From assembly GCA_029558735.1 (NCBI GenBank), contig JAKQDP010000070.1:1-42699 (forward strand): a stretch of DNA of 42,699 nucleotides, given 5' to 3'. This DNA comes from a bacterium (lineage in GTDB: Bacteria > Patescibacteriota > Patescibacteriia > 2-01-FULL-39-33). Each line of letters starts with the position of its first letter. The first letter of the stretch is position 1. A program made the translations under genes and the position numbers. Shown piece after piece: positions 27,689 to 37,280 of the stretch. The notes below the pieces were generated by a model. That model worked only from the letters and a program-made list of their open reading frames with translations, was not told the DNA's origin and did not search any database.

Positions 27689-30586
27689 CTACTTGATATA
27701 ATCAACCTCAAAAGCATTCTGAACAATTACCACTTGATTTTCCCAGTTTTCACTCCACCTCGCTTTTGCCTGTTCACGGGACAAGAGAGATAATTTATTA
27801 TCAACTATCACCTCATAAATTCGGGGGCTATTTTCAAATTTGACCAATTTTAGGCCGGGTTTGACTGTCATATGGGCGCCCTGGCCTAATTTGTCAAAAT
27901 CATCTTGACTGAGTAATTTAAGATCTTGTTCGGCCCAAGAACCACTGTACCAAGTCCAATACGTTGCCTCATTGGGAAACAGGCGTCGCCGACCCAGTGA
28001 ATCAATCAAATAGATAGCAGAATCAGCTTCAATTTTGACAAGATCACCGGTTTTTAAATCGGACAAATTATAATAAGTTTTGCCCATCTGTTTGGTTAAA
28101 AAATCTCTGGTTAACTGGCCAAACAAACCACTGGCGGGCTTCAAATCATTGGCCAGTTGGAATTCGACCAAAGCGCGTTTTGTTAAATCGCCAAAATAAC
28201 CAGTAGCGCCAACTTGAGCCAATTTAGCCGCGGCCGGACCAACAGCCGCTTCCATTAAAATAGTTTGTAAAGCTGTCACATCGGCTCCTTGATTACCAAT
28301 GGTCAAATCTCTAGTAAAATTATAAATTTTGATGCCCAAGACCTGCGGAGTCACGCCGCCAATCTGAGGCAATTGAAAAGCGGGAGATTGCTCAACAGTA
28401 ACCAACTCAATCGAATCAGAGACCGTAGCGCTAATGCCATAATTGTTTTTAAACTTCACATAAATGGTTTTCGTGCCCAATTGACTACTTAAAGACCAAT
28501 TTATACTGCCTTGGTAAGGCTGCCAAGGAACACTGCTAAAGCTTTCATTATTACTAATTGCCATTTCTAGCGGACCATAAGCACTCAACATATTATCGGC
28601 GGATAAGTCAAGCATTATTTCAGTTGAGGTCGTTTGAATTATTCCATTGTTAATAATAACCTGGGGGTTAATTGGCGGATAACCAATAAACAATCCGCCA
28701 CCACCTCCGCCACCGGAAACCGGATTACTCTGGGTAGCAACGGAAACAGTAGTTAAGGCTGATTGATTGGTTAAGTCGTCAGTGGTTCTAAGCGCGAAAT
28801 AATAGGTGGTACCGGCGTTTAAATTATTTATTTGGTATTGTTGGCTTCCCAAAATCGGCACTGGCAAATTAGTTAAGGCCGTGGCCGAGGCAAAATTATC
28901 AGAGTCAATCGGCGCAGTACTGTATTTCAACTCATAAAAATCAGCGTTGGTTTCATTGTTGGTCCAGGATAAGACAATGGAGTTTGTTGTTACGGAAAGG
29001 GCCGAAAAATTTTCCGCCGCCAAAGAGGTTTGGTCAACCAACAATGACACATTGATCGCTATTGGTTCGGAAGTAATATTGGTTTCGCTAATAATCGATC
29101 CGGAAAAAACATAATCCCCGGCCGGATAATCGCTGGCTATTTCTAGCGGCTTGGATAAAAAGTAATAATCATATTGAAAGCCGTCAATCAAGGATAAAAC
29201 GCCCGCCTGACTCTGGAGATAGAAAAAAGGACGCTGGCCGCTAATTATTCGATAACGATATTGTTCATAACTACCAACATCAGAACTGGCATTAACCCCC
29301 AAAGCGTCCCAATAAGCCCCAAAAGCATCGGGAGCGTCAGTCAAATAAAAAGGAAACAGGCCGTCTTTAAGCGATCGAGTGGTGCTGGCCAGATTAATAT
29401 CAAAATAATATTTTTGCTCAATCGGATTAAGCATCCAGGCAAAACCGCCCGTTAAATTTCCGGCCAAATCCTGCCAACTATCTTTATCCGTTGATGCTTT
29501 GAGTGTCAGACAATCAATTGCCGGGGCAGTTTTCTTTAAATTTAAAACAAAAGCCAACCAGGGCGACTCCACTCCGTATTGACTTGCCACCTTAACAACA
29601 AAAGCATGGGGACCAAGGGGAACAGTAGAATGCATTGAGGGAAAAAGACCGTCAATTTCCAAAAAATCCAAATCATAACCGTTAACAAAAGACATTGTTT
29701 GATCGGGCGCCACTCTTAAATAAAACGACGGCTCCAGGCTATTATTCATCTTCCAAATCCACTCTTCCCCGCTAGCAGGAGTGGCTGAAGCATTTACGCC
29801 CAGACCATCCCAATATTCCCAAAATCCTTCCGGATAAGAATGATAATAAAAGGGATAATCGCTGGCGGCCAAATCAATCGTGGTGGTGGCGCCCAACACG
29901 TTAAAATAATACCAGCTTTGATTCGGATCAAATTCTAGGGCAAAACCGCCTGTCATTGGGTCGCGCGGTAATTGTTGCCAATTTAGCAAATCAGTGCTGT
30001 AAGCAATAGCAAAACCACTAAAGCTGGGCTCGGTTTTATTTAGCTGAAAAACAATATTAATAGACTCGGACTGCTGACCGTCGCCAGCAGTCAAATAACC
30101 GCTAAAAACATAATCCCCACTCGGAGCCAGAGAAGGCAGGGCCGGATAATCGCCGGTAACCGCCAACTTACCGGCGCTATCGGCGGTAAGAGTAAAAAAG
30201 GGCTGTTGACCGCTGATTTTCAGCCACTGAGACTCCTCTTCACTGCCGGCAGTTGAAGAAGCGCTAACTCCTAACGCCTCCCAATATTCTCGCCACCCGG
30301 CCGGGTGGGTAGTTAAATAAAATCCATAGTCGCCGCCAGCAATCGGCACAGTAGTGGTAGCGGCAACCAACTTAAAATAAGTGGCGGTCTCATTTAAATC
30401 AGCCTCAAAGGCAAAACCGGAAGCCCGCTCGCCAACCATTGTCGACCAATTAACCTGATCAACCGATGATTGCCATTCCAAAGCCAAAAAATCAAGGTTA
30501 TCATTCGCTTGGCCAACACCAGCTAATAACAGACAAAAAAAAGACGATACTAAAATAATTTTGGAAAAAAATTTAACTAAAGTCAT
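27689..30586 (-). CDS. Large secreted protein: three ~190-aa internal repeats, Fn3 domain, peptidoglycan-binding domain, C-terminal YLID-GRRRLF domain
   Basis: Signal peptide; repeated FPFYxTxxPxxFxxYWxxLGVNAS; Fn3 ADFYELKYSTAPIDSDNF..YYFALRTTDDLTNQS; PG-binding LTIGNQGADVTALQTIL..GATGYFGDLTKRALVEFQ. Confidence 0.88.
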   Translation of the reverse strand: MTLVKFFSKIILVSSFFCLLLAGVGQANDNLDFLALEWQSSVDQVNWSTMVGERASGFAFEADLNETATYFKLVAATTTVPIAGGDYGFYLTTHPAGWREYWEALGVSASSTAGSEEESQWLKISGQQPFFTLTADSAGKLAVTGDYPALPSLAPSGDYVFSGYLTAGDGQQSESINIVFQLNKTEPSFSGFAIAYSTDLLNWQQLPRDPMTGGFALEFDPNQSWYYFNVLGATTTIDLAASDYPFYYHSYPEGFWEYWDGLGVNASATPASGEEWIWKMNNSLEPSFYLRVAPDQTMSFVNGYDLDFLEIDGLFPSMHSTVPLGPHAFVVKVASQYGVESPWLAFVLNLKKTAPAIDCLTLKASTDKDSWQDLAGNLTGGFAWMLNPIEQKYYFDINLASTTRSLKDGLFPFYLTDAPDAFGAYWDALGVNASSDVGSYEQYRYRIISGQRPFFYLQSQAGVLSLIDGFQYDYYFLSKPLEIASDYPAGDYVFSGSIISETNITSEPIAINVSLLVDQTSLAAENFSALSVTTNSIVLSWTNNETNADFYELKYSTAPIDSDNFASATALTNLPVPILGSQQYQINNLNAGTTYYFALRTTDDLTNQSALTTVSVATQSNPVSGGGGGGGLFIGYPPINPQVIINNGIIQTTSTEIMLDLSADNMLSAYGPLEMAISNNESFSSVPWQPYQGSINWSLSSQLGTKTIYVKFKNNYGISATVSDSIELVTVEQSPAFQLPQIGGVTPQVLGIKIYNFTRDLTIGNQGADVTALQTILMEAAVGPAAAKLAQVGATGYFGDLTKRALVEFQLANDLKPASGLFGQLTRDFLTKQMGKTYYNLSDLKTGDLVKIEADSAIYLIDSLGRRRLFPNEATYWTWYSGSWAEQDLKLLSQDDFDKLGQGAHMTVKPGLKLVKFENSPRIYEVIVDNKLSLLSREQAKARWSENWENQVVIVQNAFEVDYIK

Positions 30587-30597
30587 AAAATAATAAA

Positions 30598-32376
30598 TTA
30601 AATTAACAATAGCAAGACCAGTAAACTAATTAGGGCCAAGCTGGAAAATATTAATTTTAAATTTTGTTTCTTAATTTGAATCACAATATTAACCGTCAAG
30701 GTAGTCACCAATAAACCAAGGATCAGATGATAATAAGTGCGGCTAAAAGTTAAAATCCATCTTACATAAGACGAACTATTGTGTTTGGCAAAAAAATACT
30801 GATCCAATAATGAAGACTTGACCGGCACTATATTGTCCCAAGGCAAATCAGCCACTAGAAAATTGCCGGCTAAATCTTCGGCGGTCACGGTCGCCAATAC
30901 TACTGGATTAAATAATTCTTCCTGCTGCTCCTGGAAAATAATCATACTGCCGGTCCACAAACCCTCAATTTGCTCAGCCGGATTAAGCTTGATGGTATAA
31001 TTACCAAAAGCAACCGCCGCCTCTGCGGTGTCAGCGCTCAAAAAAACTTTCGCTTGAACAATCTGCTGCTCTTGGCCAATTGGCTTATTGACCAATAACT
31101 GACTCTGTTGATAATCCAAAGTTGGCGCGGTCTGATCAACTGTTACGGTGTAAGTCGTGGAGCTGGCCTGTTGGCTACCGGCCGACGCTTCAATCATTAT
31201 CGAACTGACTCCTTCGACCAACGCTATCTCTTCCTCGCAGTAATCATCCACTACAGTCAAAGGAGCTGATTGCCATTGTCCGACGGTAATTTTTAAAGTC
31301 TCAGCGCCGGGAGCAAAAATCTTAAACTTTATTTTATTTTCTTTGGTAATTAAATCGTCGGCCGGATAAATTAACCGCGGCTTGTCCAAAGCAGTCACTC
31401 GAGTTATTTTTTCTCCAAAAACTTGCGCCGCCGGCTTGTCAATCGCCACTAATTCACTGGTCGAAGCGTTAATTGACGACTCAGTTGTTTTAGTATTAAT
31501 AAGCTCTTTTTCAGTTATCGCCTCCAGCGAGGATAATCCAAAAAATTGCGCCACTAAAGTAGTGTCATAGCCCCGATAAGCACCGGAAACAATTCCCACC
31601 CCAATCTCTTTAAAATTTGGGTCAATCATATTGGCATAATGAGTCTTGCTTTGCGTCCAGGCATTAACCACCTCAGCGGCATCAGCAAAACCCATGGCTA
31701 AGTTTTCCCCGGCGGTTAAATATTGATAACCGCTTTTTTTAAGCCAATCTTTCAAACCATTTTTATCCGGGCCCAAGTGGGAAAAATATTGTTGACTAAG
31801 CATATCCTGAGCTTTAGCCATTGCCGCTTCCGACAATAATTTATTTTCCGTTAGGGGGGGCAAATCGAGATTGTTTCTAATTTGATTAGTCAAATTAATG
31901 ATATTTCGAGCCTGTTTAGTGGCAACATCCGGCGTCACCCAGGCGCTAATCGGCAAAACAGCGATGCTAATAATTGCCACCGCCTTAATCAACAACGCAA
32001 CTGCTCCATACCAAACCAATCTTTTGGGCTGGAGAAAACCCGGTTGATAGCCGTTACCGGAATAAGCAATAAACAAGTCCTTAAGCTGGCCGGTGCCGCG
32101 GGGATTTTTACCGGCTTTCACTTCCTCACCGTCGCTCAGGCCATTATTATTTGTATCCGAATTAAGTGGATCAGTCTGATAAATCTTAATCTCCTCATAA
32201 TCACTCAAACCGTCATGGTCAGTGTCAGCTTCAGTTGGGTTGGTCCCATAAAGTTTTTCCTGATAATCACTCAAGCCGTCCCGATCAGTATCATAGATCA
32301 TTTCCATTATTTTTTCTTTTTCCTTGAGTCGTTTCTGAGCTAAGATTTTTTTAATTTTTTTACTAGTTTTCCCCAT
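30598..32376 (-). CDS. Membrane protein with thrombospondin-type-3-like Ca2+ repeats and CAP/SCP domain
   Basis: DTDRDGLSDYQEKLYGTNPTEADTDHDGLSDYEEIKIYQTDPLNSDTNNNGLSDGEEV; CAP: MLSQQYFSHLGPDKNGLKDWL..AGENLAMGF..VVNAWTQSKTHYANMIDPNFKEIGVGI. Start at 32376 (MGKTSKK) preferred. Confidence 0.88.
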   Translation of the reverse strand: MGKTSKKIKKILAQKRLKEKEKIMEMIYDTDRDGLSDYQEKLYGTNPTEADTDHDGLSDYEEIKIYQTDPLNSDTNNNGLSDGEEVKAGKNPRGTGQLKDLFIAYSGNGYQPGFLQPKRLVWYGAVALLIKAVAIISIAVLPISAWVTPDVATKQARNIINLTNQIRNNLDLPPLTENKLLSEAAMAKAQDMLSQQYFSHLGPDKNGLKDWLKKSGYQYLTAGENLAMGFADAAEVVNAWTQSKTHYANMIDPNFKEIGVGIVSGAYRGYDTTLVAQFFGLSSLEAITEKELINTKTTESSINASTSELVAIDKPAAQVFGEKITRVTALDKPRLIYPADDLITKENKIKFKIFAPGAETLKITVGQWQSAPLTVVDDYCEEEIALVEGVSSIMIEASAGSQQASSTTYTVTVDQTAPTLDYQQSQLLVNKPIGQEQQIVQAKVFLSADTAEAAVAFGNYTIKLNPAEQIEGLWTGSMIIFQEQQEELFNPVVLATVTAEDLAGNFLVADLPWDNIVPVKSSLLDQYFFAKHNSSSYVRWILTFSRTYYHLILGLLVTTLTVNIVIQIKKQNLKLIFSSLALISLLVLLLLI

Positions 32377-32480
32377 ATAATTTATGTTTATTCTACCATA
32401 AAAAATAATAAAAATAAACAATAAAAAATAATGACATCCTCTCCCACCGTGGTTTAGTTGACGATTTTTCAGGGGAAAAA

Positions 32481-32504
32481 AATAGCACACAATCGTGTGC
32501 TATT
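32481..32504 (-). terminator. Terminator of the FG-GAP gene
   Basis: Minus strand AATAGCACACgattGTGTGCTATT followed by TTTTT. Confidence 0.75.
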
Positions 32505-32611
32505 TTGTTAATCTTCATTGTATTTCTCTCACGTCCATTACTTAAAATCGCGCTTGTCCGTCTTTGGCAGGAACTGAGCGATGAGGACAGCGGCGACACA
32601 ACTGTCACATC

Positions 32612-35600
32612 TTAATTTATTGCCGCTCTTGTTATTGGCCCGAAATATCCAATAGCGGGATTTATCTTGTTTGCTTGTTGAAATTTAATCAGAGCCGCTT
32701 TGGTTAATTGGCCAAAAAAATTAGTTTCATTGTTGGGAGAGCCGAGACCATTTTCCGTAACCACAAAACCATGGGTATTGAGATATCGCTGTAATTCCCT
32801 AACTTCTTCACTGGTCATGCCTATCTTTAAATCCTGAGAAAACTGATAATCGGTTTGATTGCTGTTTTTAGCATAAATAACTTTACCAGTTAATATCTTT
32901 GATAGGTCGTCAACCACTTGGATGTCTTTCCAGTTATAACCATTGATAAGAAAAGCCTCGGCATTAAAAAATAGTCGCTTTCTGTTTTCTTGAATCAAAT
33001 AAACCGCCGATTGCCCCCTTTCTTTAAGCAAGGAATTTTCCGGATAAGCGCCTAGCTGGCTGGCTGGAGAATCAAGTTGGATAATTGTCAAATCAACTCT
33101 ATTGACCAATAAATTGTTGTAAACCAAAGAAAAATCATTGAGCCGATCATTATCCAGGTCGACATTTATCATCTCCCCTCGGCCGAGCTTAATTTCGATC
33201 GGGTTGGGTTTGATTAAAAGCTTTATTTCGCCATTAGACATATCAAGGTCTAAAACTGTCAAACTATGTTCTTCTAGCTTTGATGTTTTGCTTAGTAAAA
33301 TATCAAAAACCGCCGTCGAGCCAATATAACCTAAAATATTAGTGCCCTGGGTCTTAATTTGGGCAATATACTTTGTCTGGTGCATTGAGATATACTCAGT
33401 CAAAGCACCGTGGCCAAGGGAGGGCAAAGGAATGTACCCGCCGCCGCCAATAGAGACACAGACGCCGGCCGACAAAACATAACCGGGTTTACAGCTGGTC
33501 GGGTTGCAGGTTGGGTAGGCGTCATAAGTCAAAGCGTGAGCGACCACCGGACAAATTGGCACATCTTCAGTCGTGAAAGTCCAAGTCGTCGCCTCGGTTA
33601 TTCCCGAATAACTATTATTGATAGCGTCAACCAAGGCGCCTGGGTCAATTTGGATATAATATTTTGTTTCGTAACTAAAATCAGTGGTTGGATTGATGGT
33701 GATAACCGCGGTGCCTGAACCACTGACCTGATCCGAGGTGACATCAATGGTTTCAATCACCGAATCATCGCTTGATTTATAAATAACAATATTGCCGGCA
33801 TCAACATTAACCGCCTCGTCAAAAGTTAGTTCTAGGTCAGTTGTAAGGGAGACATCTGTTGTATCATTGGCTGGCGAATAAAGCGAAACTGAAGGTGGAG
33901 TTGTGTCCAAGGTATAGCTTAAGTGTTCGTTGGTCTCACTGTTATCAGCGCTGTTCATAGTGTCTTTACAGGAAATATAGACTGTTTTGGCGCCATCCAG
34001 GCCCAAATCAGGCACCGGACAACTAATATTTTTTGTGCCGTCACCCGAACAATCTGTTTCCATCTCACCGTAAGCTTGGTCAGTTAAAGAACATTTACAA
34101 TCACCATTTTTGTTTAAAGAAAAAGTGATGGTTGGCGTGGTATTATTAATGGTTGTCCCAGAGGCTGGTGAAAAAGCTGATGGTGTGGGAGGCTCGGAAA
34201 AGACAAACACCGCGCCTTCTTTTGACTGACCATTATCGTAATAATAAGCGCCAACAATAACTTCATCATAGCCATCATTATTAACATCGCCAGCTGAGGC
34301 GACGGAATAGCCCAAATAAGCTGTGGCCTGATTGGACTCAGCTTGCCAATCAGCGTTAGCCGGAGTGCCAGACTCGCCCAAACCAGTCGCTGAGCCATAC
34401 CAGACAAACACCACACCCTCGTTTGACTCGACATTACCGTAAATCGAAGCTCCCACAATAATATCATCATAATTATCACCATTAACATCGCCAGCTGAGG
34501 CGACGGAATTGCCAAAATAAGCTGTGGCCTGATTGGACTCAGCTTGCCAATCAGCGTTAGCCGGAGTACCAGACTCGCCCAAACCAGTCGCTGAGCCATA
34601 CCAGACAAACACCCCACCCTCGTTTGACTCGACATTATCGTAATTAGAAGCGCCCACAATGATATCATCATAATTATCATTATTAACATCGCCAGCCGAG
34701 GCGACGGGATTGCCAAGATAAGCTTCAGCCTGATTGGACTCAGCTTGCCAATCAGCGTTAGCCGGAGTGCCAGACTCGCCCAAACCAGTCTCCGAGCCAT
34801 ACCAGACAAACACCGCGCCTTCGTTTGTCTGACCTTTGTCGTAACTCGAAGCGCCAACGATAATATCATCATAATTATCACCATTAACATCACCAGCTGA
34901 GGCGACGGAATGGCCAAACTGGGCCGAGGCCTGATTGGACTCAGCTTGCCAATCAGCGTTAGTCGTGGTGCCATTGTCACCCAAACCAGTCGCTGAACCA
35001 TACCAGACAAACACCGCGCCTTCGTCTGTCTGACCATTATCATATTTATAAGCGCCCACAATAATATCATCATAATTATCACCATTAACATCTCCAGCTG
35101 AGTCGACAACTCGGCCAAACTGGGCCGAAGCCTGGTTTGACTCGGCCTGCCAGCTTGAATCAAGGAGCGGGTCAATAATTATGGGATAAACAGCGTTGGT
35201 GTCGTCAAAGAAAAAATTAAGTTGGTAAGTATTGCTGTCACCTTCTTTTTCTAATTCCAGTCTAACCGGCAACTCCGTCCCTTCGTTATCAATGACTTTT
35301 AATTTTTCATAACTGAGGATTAATTTGCCATTTTGTTGGAAAGTAATTTTATTGTTATCAACCAGGGTGGCTTCTAAGTCAGTGGTTATATTGCCCTTGA
35401 GAATCACTGGCCCATCGCCGGCCGGGCGGTTCTGTAGGTTAAAACCATGTTCAAGACCGGCGGGAGTATTGAGATACCATTCCTCCACTCCTTCACCTCT
35501 GGTGGCAATGATTTTGTTATCTTCAGCCAAGAGGTTGGTGACTTGGTTTAAAGCTTGGGACTGGTTGTCGTTTTCCCGTTGCAGGGTTAGGGGTGAATAT

Positions 35601-35971
35601 TTAAAATTCCAAGGTGCTGGTTCATTCGGGGGAATAACTCTGGGCATCATTTCAAAACCAGATTCATCAAAATAGGCCCGTAAATTATTGGCCCGATTGG
35701 CAAAATGCCACTTGCCAGTGGCAAAATCATCACCTTGATAATCTTTGTCCTGCCAAGTGGCTTGATATTCTCGGTCAGCCAAACTGTTTATTAAATACTC
35801 GGTGGTTTCTTCATTTATGTCTCCAGTGCCTTGGGCTGATTGTTCCTCTGTTGGCGCGGCGGGCAAAGAGGAGAAGGTGGCGGCCCAGGCCGGCTGAAAA
35901 ACAACCAGAGTCATTGATAAAATGAGCACGGAGGAGACAAGGGAGTTTGGTTTTTTTTGAGGGTATCTCAT
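32612..35971 (-). CDS. Giant secreted FG-GAP repeat protein with Ig-like region and C-terminal peptidoglycan-binding domain
   Basis: Signal peptide; five FG-GAP repeats (SAGDVNGDNYDDIIVGA...GAVFVWYGSATGLGESGTPANADWQAESNQA); SbsA/Big-like TTPPSVSLYSPANDTTDVSLTTDLELTFDEAV; PG-binding EVRELQRYLNTHGF..GLGSPNNETNFFGQLTKAALIKFQ. Confidence 0.9.
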   Translation of the reverse strand: MRYPQKKPNSLVSSVLILSMTLVVFQPAWAATFSSLPAAPTEEQSAQGTGDINEETTEYLINSLADREYQATWQDKDYQGDDFATGKWHFANRANNLRAYFDESGFEMMPRVIPPNEPAPWNFKYSPLTLQRENDNQSQALNQVTNLLAEDNKIIATRGEGVEEWYLNTPAGLEHGFNLQNRPAGDGPVILKGNITTDLEATLVDNNKITFQQNGKLILSYEKLKVIDNEGTELPVRLELEKEGDSNTYQLNFFFDDTNAVYPIIIDPLLDSSWQAESNQASAQFGRVVDSAGDVNGDNYDDIIVGAYKYDNGQTDEGAVFVWYGSATGLGDNGTTTNADWQAESNQASAQFGHSVASAGDVNGDNYDDIIVGASSYDKGQTNEGAVFVWYGSETGLGESGTPANADWQAESNQAEAYLGNPVASAGDVNNDNYDDIIVGASNYDNVESNEGGVFVWYGSATGLGESGTPANADWQAESNQATAYFGNSVASAGDVNGDNYDDIIVGASIYGNVESNEGVVFVWYGSATGLGESGTPANADWQAESNQATAYLGYSVASAGDVNNDGYDEVIVGAYYYDNGQSKEGAVFVFSEPPTPSAFSPASGTTINNTTPTITFSLNKNGDCKCSLTDQAYGEMETDCSGDGTKNISCPVPDLGLDGAKTVYISCKDTMNSADNSETNEHLSYTLDTTPPSVSLYSPANDTTDVSLTTDLELTFDEAVNVDAGNIVIYKSSDDSVIETIDVTSDQVSGSGTAVITINPTTDFSYETKYYIQIDPGALVDAINNSYSGITEATTWTFTTEDVPICPVVAHALTYDAYPTCNPTSCKPGYVLSAGVCVSIGGGGYIPLPSLGHGALTEYISMHQTKYIAQIKTQGTNILGYIGSTAVFDILLSKTSKLEEHSLTVLDLDMSNGEIKLLIKPNPIEIKLGRGEMINVDLDNDRLNDFSLVYNNLLVNRVDLTIIQLDSPASQLGAYPENSLLKERGQSAVYLIQENRKRLFFNAEAFLINGYNWKDIQVVDDLSKILTGKVIYAKNSNQTDYQFSQDLKIGMTSEEVRELQRYLNTHGFVVTENGLGSPNNETNFFGQLTKAALIKFQQANKINPAIGYFGPITRAAIN
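34140..35160 (-). repeat. Coding tandem repeat, period 201 bp (67 aa), about 5 units
   Basis: GCTTGCCAAT anchor at 34341, 34542, 34743, 34944 and a diverged one near 35145: exact 201-bp spacing. Confidence 0.9.
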
Positions 35972-36034
35972 ACCTAGGAATTATCTGTGATAAATTATAG
36001 CTAATTTTGATAATTAACACAACAAATAAAAAAT

Positions 36035-36337
36035 TTAAATAGCTGTTACTTCGACCTCACTATAATACTGACGATGGCCAAAAGATTTGGCTTGACGAGT
36101 TTTCGGCTTATATTTAACGCCGGCAACCTTCCGTCCCCTGACTTGTCGTTTTACTATTCCTTCAACGGCTTTTTTAACCACCGGTGAACCAATTTCCACC
36201 TTATCGCCGTCAGCCACCAATAAAGTGTCAAAAGAAACTTTCTTCCCAGGCTCAAGAGCCAATTTCTCGACTTTGATTTTATCCTTTTCCTTAACTAAAT
36301 ATTGCTTGCCACCGGTTTTGATTACCGCAACTTTCAT
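36035..36337 (-). CDS. rplU: 50S ribosomal protein L21 (bL21)
   Basis: MKVAVIKTGGKQYLVKEKDKIKVEKL...YKPKTRQAKSFGHRQ. Confidence 0.95.
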   Translation of the reverse strand: MKVAVIKTGGKQYLVKEKDKIKVEKLALEPGKKVSFDTLLVADGDKVEIGSPVVKKAVEGIVKRQVRGRKVAGVKYKPKTRQAKSFGHRQYYSEVEVTAI

Positions 36338-36459
36338 ATTAGTTGAAATTTTATTATTAATAGACTTGTTTAGTTTAACTAATTAAAGCCAATAAGTCAA
36401 GTGACCGTTAATTCGGATTATTTTGAACCGGCGTAATTATCCTACTCATTTATTATAAT

Positions 36460-37191
36460 TTATATTTTTTGCCTGTTTATTCTAGCCAATAATTTATTTG
36501 CCGCTTCTTTGTCAATCAGACCATTTTCTTCTAGCTCCTCAACATATTCTTCACCTAAACCGTCAAAATACTTATCGCCAAAATCTCCCAAGCCTGGCAC
36601 AATATATCCCCTTTCATCCAATTTTTCATCCACAATTCCAACTATTATTTTTACTTCGGGATGCGCTTCTTTTATTTTATTTATCCCCTCTGGTGCCGCA
36701 ATTATACCATTGATGGTTATATTTTCTGGTTTAACGCCTCTTTCTATCATCCTGTCAATTGAATCAACTATTGTATTACCGGTGGCTAACATTGGATCTG
36801 TGATTATTAAACTGGTTTCTTCATTTAGAGAGGGGTATTTTTCGTAATCGACCATGGTTTCTAATGTTTCCTCATTTCTTTTGGCGCTAATGTGGGCAAA
36901 ATCCGCAACCCCGTTATTTTTATAGGGCATTCCAAAAATCAAACCCGCTCGCCAAGGCATTAATATAGTGGTTCTTTCTTTGCTATTAATTGTTTTCAGG
37001 GTTTCTTTAGCGATTAATTCCGCTATCTTATCGGCATTTTCTCGAAAATCCGCACCATGACATTGTTCTTCGTAAGGCAAATCAGGATAACCCTTTCTTA
37101 AAACCTCCATATGTTCTTGAAACTGCGGATTGTCTTCCAGTGTCTCATACTGGTTTTGTTGTTTGTTCTCTTCGGATTTGTTTTTTTTCAT
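36460..37191 (-). CDS. Uracil phosphoribosyltransferase-like protein with C-terminal extension
   Basis: PRPP motif IITDPMLATGNTI; C-terminal YIVPGLGDFGDKYFDG. Confidence 0.88.
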   Translation of the reverse strand: MKKNKSEENKQQNQYETLEDNPQFQEHMEVLRKGYPDLPYEEQCHGADFRENADKIAELIAKETLKTINSKERTTILMPWRAGLIFGMPYKNNGVADFAHISAKRNEETLETMVDYEKYPSLNEETSLIITDPMLATGNTIVDSIDRMIERGVKPENITINGIIAAPEGINKIKEAHPEVKIIVGIVDEKLDERGYIVPGLGDFGDKYFDGLGEEYVEELEENGLIDKEAANKLLARINRQKI

Positions 37192-37280
37192 TTTTTTTAA
37201 TTAAAATTTATTATTTTTTATTGTTTAATCTACTAACTAAATATTTATCCTCTGAGGCCCCCCCCAGCTCTTCGGTTAAG

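Noticed and set aside
34114-35175. 353-aa ORF on the minus strand inside the FG-GAP gene
   Set aside because: It is an alternate frame of the 201-bp coding repeats. Because the period is a multiple of 3 the shadow frame stays open; composition (Met/Leu/Ile/Arg-rich) is artefactual.
36460-37191. Novel enzyme fused to UPRTase
   Set aside because: The N- and C-terminal extensions are short and charged; the core carries standard UPRTase motifs, so no new function is supported.
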